From JBGZFC01 sp964631255 (GTDB taxonomy: Bacteria; Bacteroidota; Bacteroidia; Bacteroidales; Dysgonomonadaceae): DNA of 40,688 nucleotides. Under the pieces are notes generated by a model. It saw only the letters and a program-made list of their open reading frames with translations. It searched no databases and was not told where the DNA came from. The DNA lies in assembly GCA_964631255.1 (NCBI GenBank), contig CAZVWS010000013.1, positions 1-40,688 on the forward strand. Direction: 5' to 3'. Position 1 is the stretch's first letter, and each line of letters begins with the position of its first letter. A program made the translations under genes and the position numbers. Below, in pieces: positions 40,263 to 40,688 of the stretch.

Positions 40263-40688
40263 ATGAAAAGAAACTATAAATCTATTCTTTTTGCTACGGC
40301 ACTTGCATTATTGGCACTTCTTATATCACAGGCTTTATGGTTAAGATATGCTTCAAAACAAGATTCTTATAAGCAAGATATAGCTTTTGTTACATGTTTC
40401 AATCAAGCTATTTCTTCTACAATTAGAGATAATATGGAGGTCGAGAACAGAGTCCCTTTTACAACAATAGAACCAATTGATAGTGTTTCACTTGAAGGAC
40501 TTTTAAAAGATAAAGATAAAAAAATACGTATTGCAGATGCAGGAGATATAAAAGAGGGGGTCAACGTTGCTCTAACCATAGAAAATGCATTAATTGTATT
40601 GAAAATTAAAGAAGAAAAATTAAACTTAGCCGTATTGGATTCACTTATTATTAATTGCATTAATGGAAAAGAAAAAAATGTTGTTTCT
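40263..40688 (+). CDS. N-terminal part of a probable sensor histidine kinase
   Basis: An open frame begins with ATG at 40263 and runs off the right edge after 142 residues. A membrane helix (about 8-27, LFATALALLALLISQALWL) is followed by an extracytoplasmic segment with YKQDIAFVTCFNQAISSTIR, which resembles the start of the sensing region in Bacteroidota sensor kinases (N-terminal helix, then a region with repeated 'LDSL'-like turns, here VLDSLII). The kinase domain would lie beyond the window, so the assignment is inference. The gene is divergent from the outer-membrane barrel gene and shares its intergenic repeat array. Confidence 0.58.
   Translation, partial: MKRNYKSILFATALALLALLISQALWLRYASKQDSYKQDIAFVTCFNQAISSTIRDNMEVENRVPFTTIEPIDSVSLEGLLKDKDKKIRIADAGDIKEGVNVALTIENALIVLKIKEEKLNLAVLDSLIINCINGKEKNVVS

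Overview
The window looks like chromosome of an AT-rich anaerobic Bacteroidota bacterium, most likely order Bacteroidales. The evidence is: several promoters of the Bacteroidota type (TAnnTTTG -7 box, in two cases with TTTG about 20 bp upstream); family markers such as an S46 dipeptidyl-peptidase, DUF4230 and DUF4199 proteins, a START-like protein, a C69 dipeptidase and a succinate-type CoA transferase; and a TPP riboswitch driving a TonB receptor plus a PnuT transporter. A run of exactly 100 N at 20653-20752 marks a scaffold gap, so the source is a draft assembly. No rRNA, tRNA, CRISPR array, transposase or phage structural gene was seen.

Layout. 1-5.2 kb: a divIC/ftsB-type division gene (minus), a secreted C69 dipeptidase, phosphoglucomutase, and an orphan sugar transferase. 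5.3-9.0 kb (minus): S46 dipeptidyl-peptidase and a polysaccharide flippase. 9.3-13.8 kb: glycyl-tRNA synthetase and an FKBP lipoprotein, convergent with a PBP4-type carboxypeptidase and a small outer-membrane barrel. 14.1-19.7 kb: lptF/G-like permease, ribBA and kbl as a tight operon, then a threonine dehydrogenase with its own promoter; kbl and tdh together cleave threonine to glycine and acetyl-CoA. 19.8-24.6 kb: DUF4230 gene, scaffold gap, then the run DUF4199 - GT2 - apbE - porin. 24.7-27.8 kb (minus): thiamine uptake operon under a TPP riboswitch. 27.9-32.8 kb: rel (ppGpp), a YtxH / holin-like / hypothetical envelope module, and miaB. 33-38.8 kb: hypothetical, CoA transferase, 2-hydroxyacid dehydrogenase, AlkD-type glycosylase, M16 protease, START-like protein.

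The last 1.9 kb differs. A 130-bp array of about 22-bp units lies beside what looks like the 3' end of a broken gene. From about 39.2 kb the DNA becomes visibly more AT-rich and carries a 56-aa membrane protein, an outer-membrane barrel and the start of a probable sensor histidine kinase. The barrel and the kinase are divergent, and an array of 11-bp direct repeats lies between them; this is the best candidate for an undescribed regulatory unit here.

A second theme is intergenic DNA with a 7-bp period (AAGANNN and related heptamers). Two such tracts lie directly before the start codons of unrelated minus-strand genes, and another surrounds the scaffold gap. Most of the remaining content is core metabolism and envelope biogenesis. 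All family calls come from reading motifs by eye; no database search was run.
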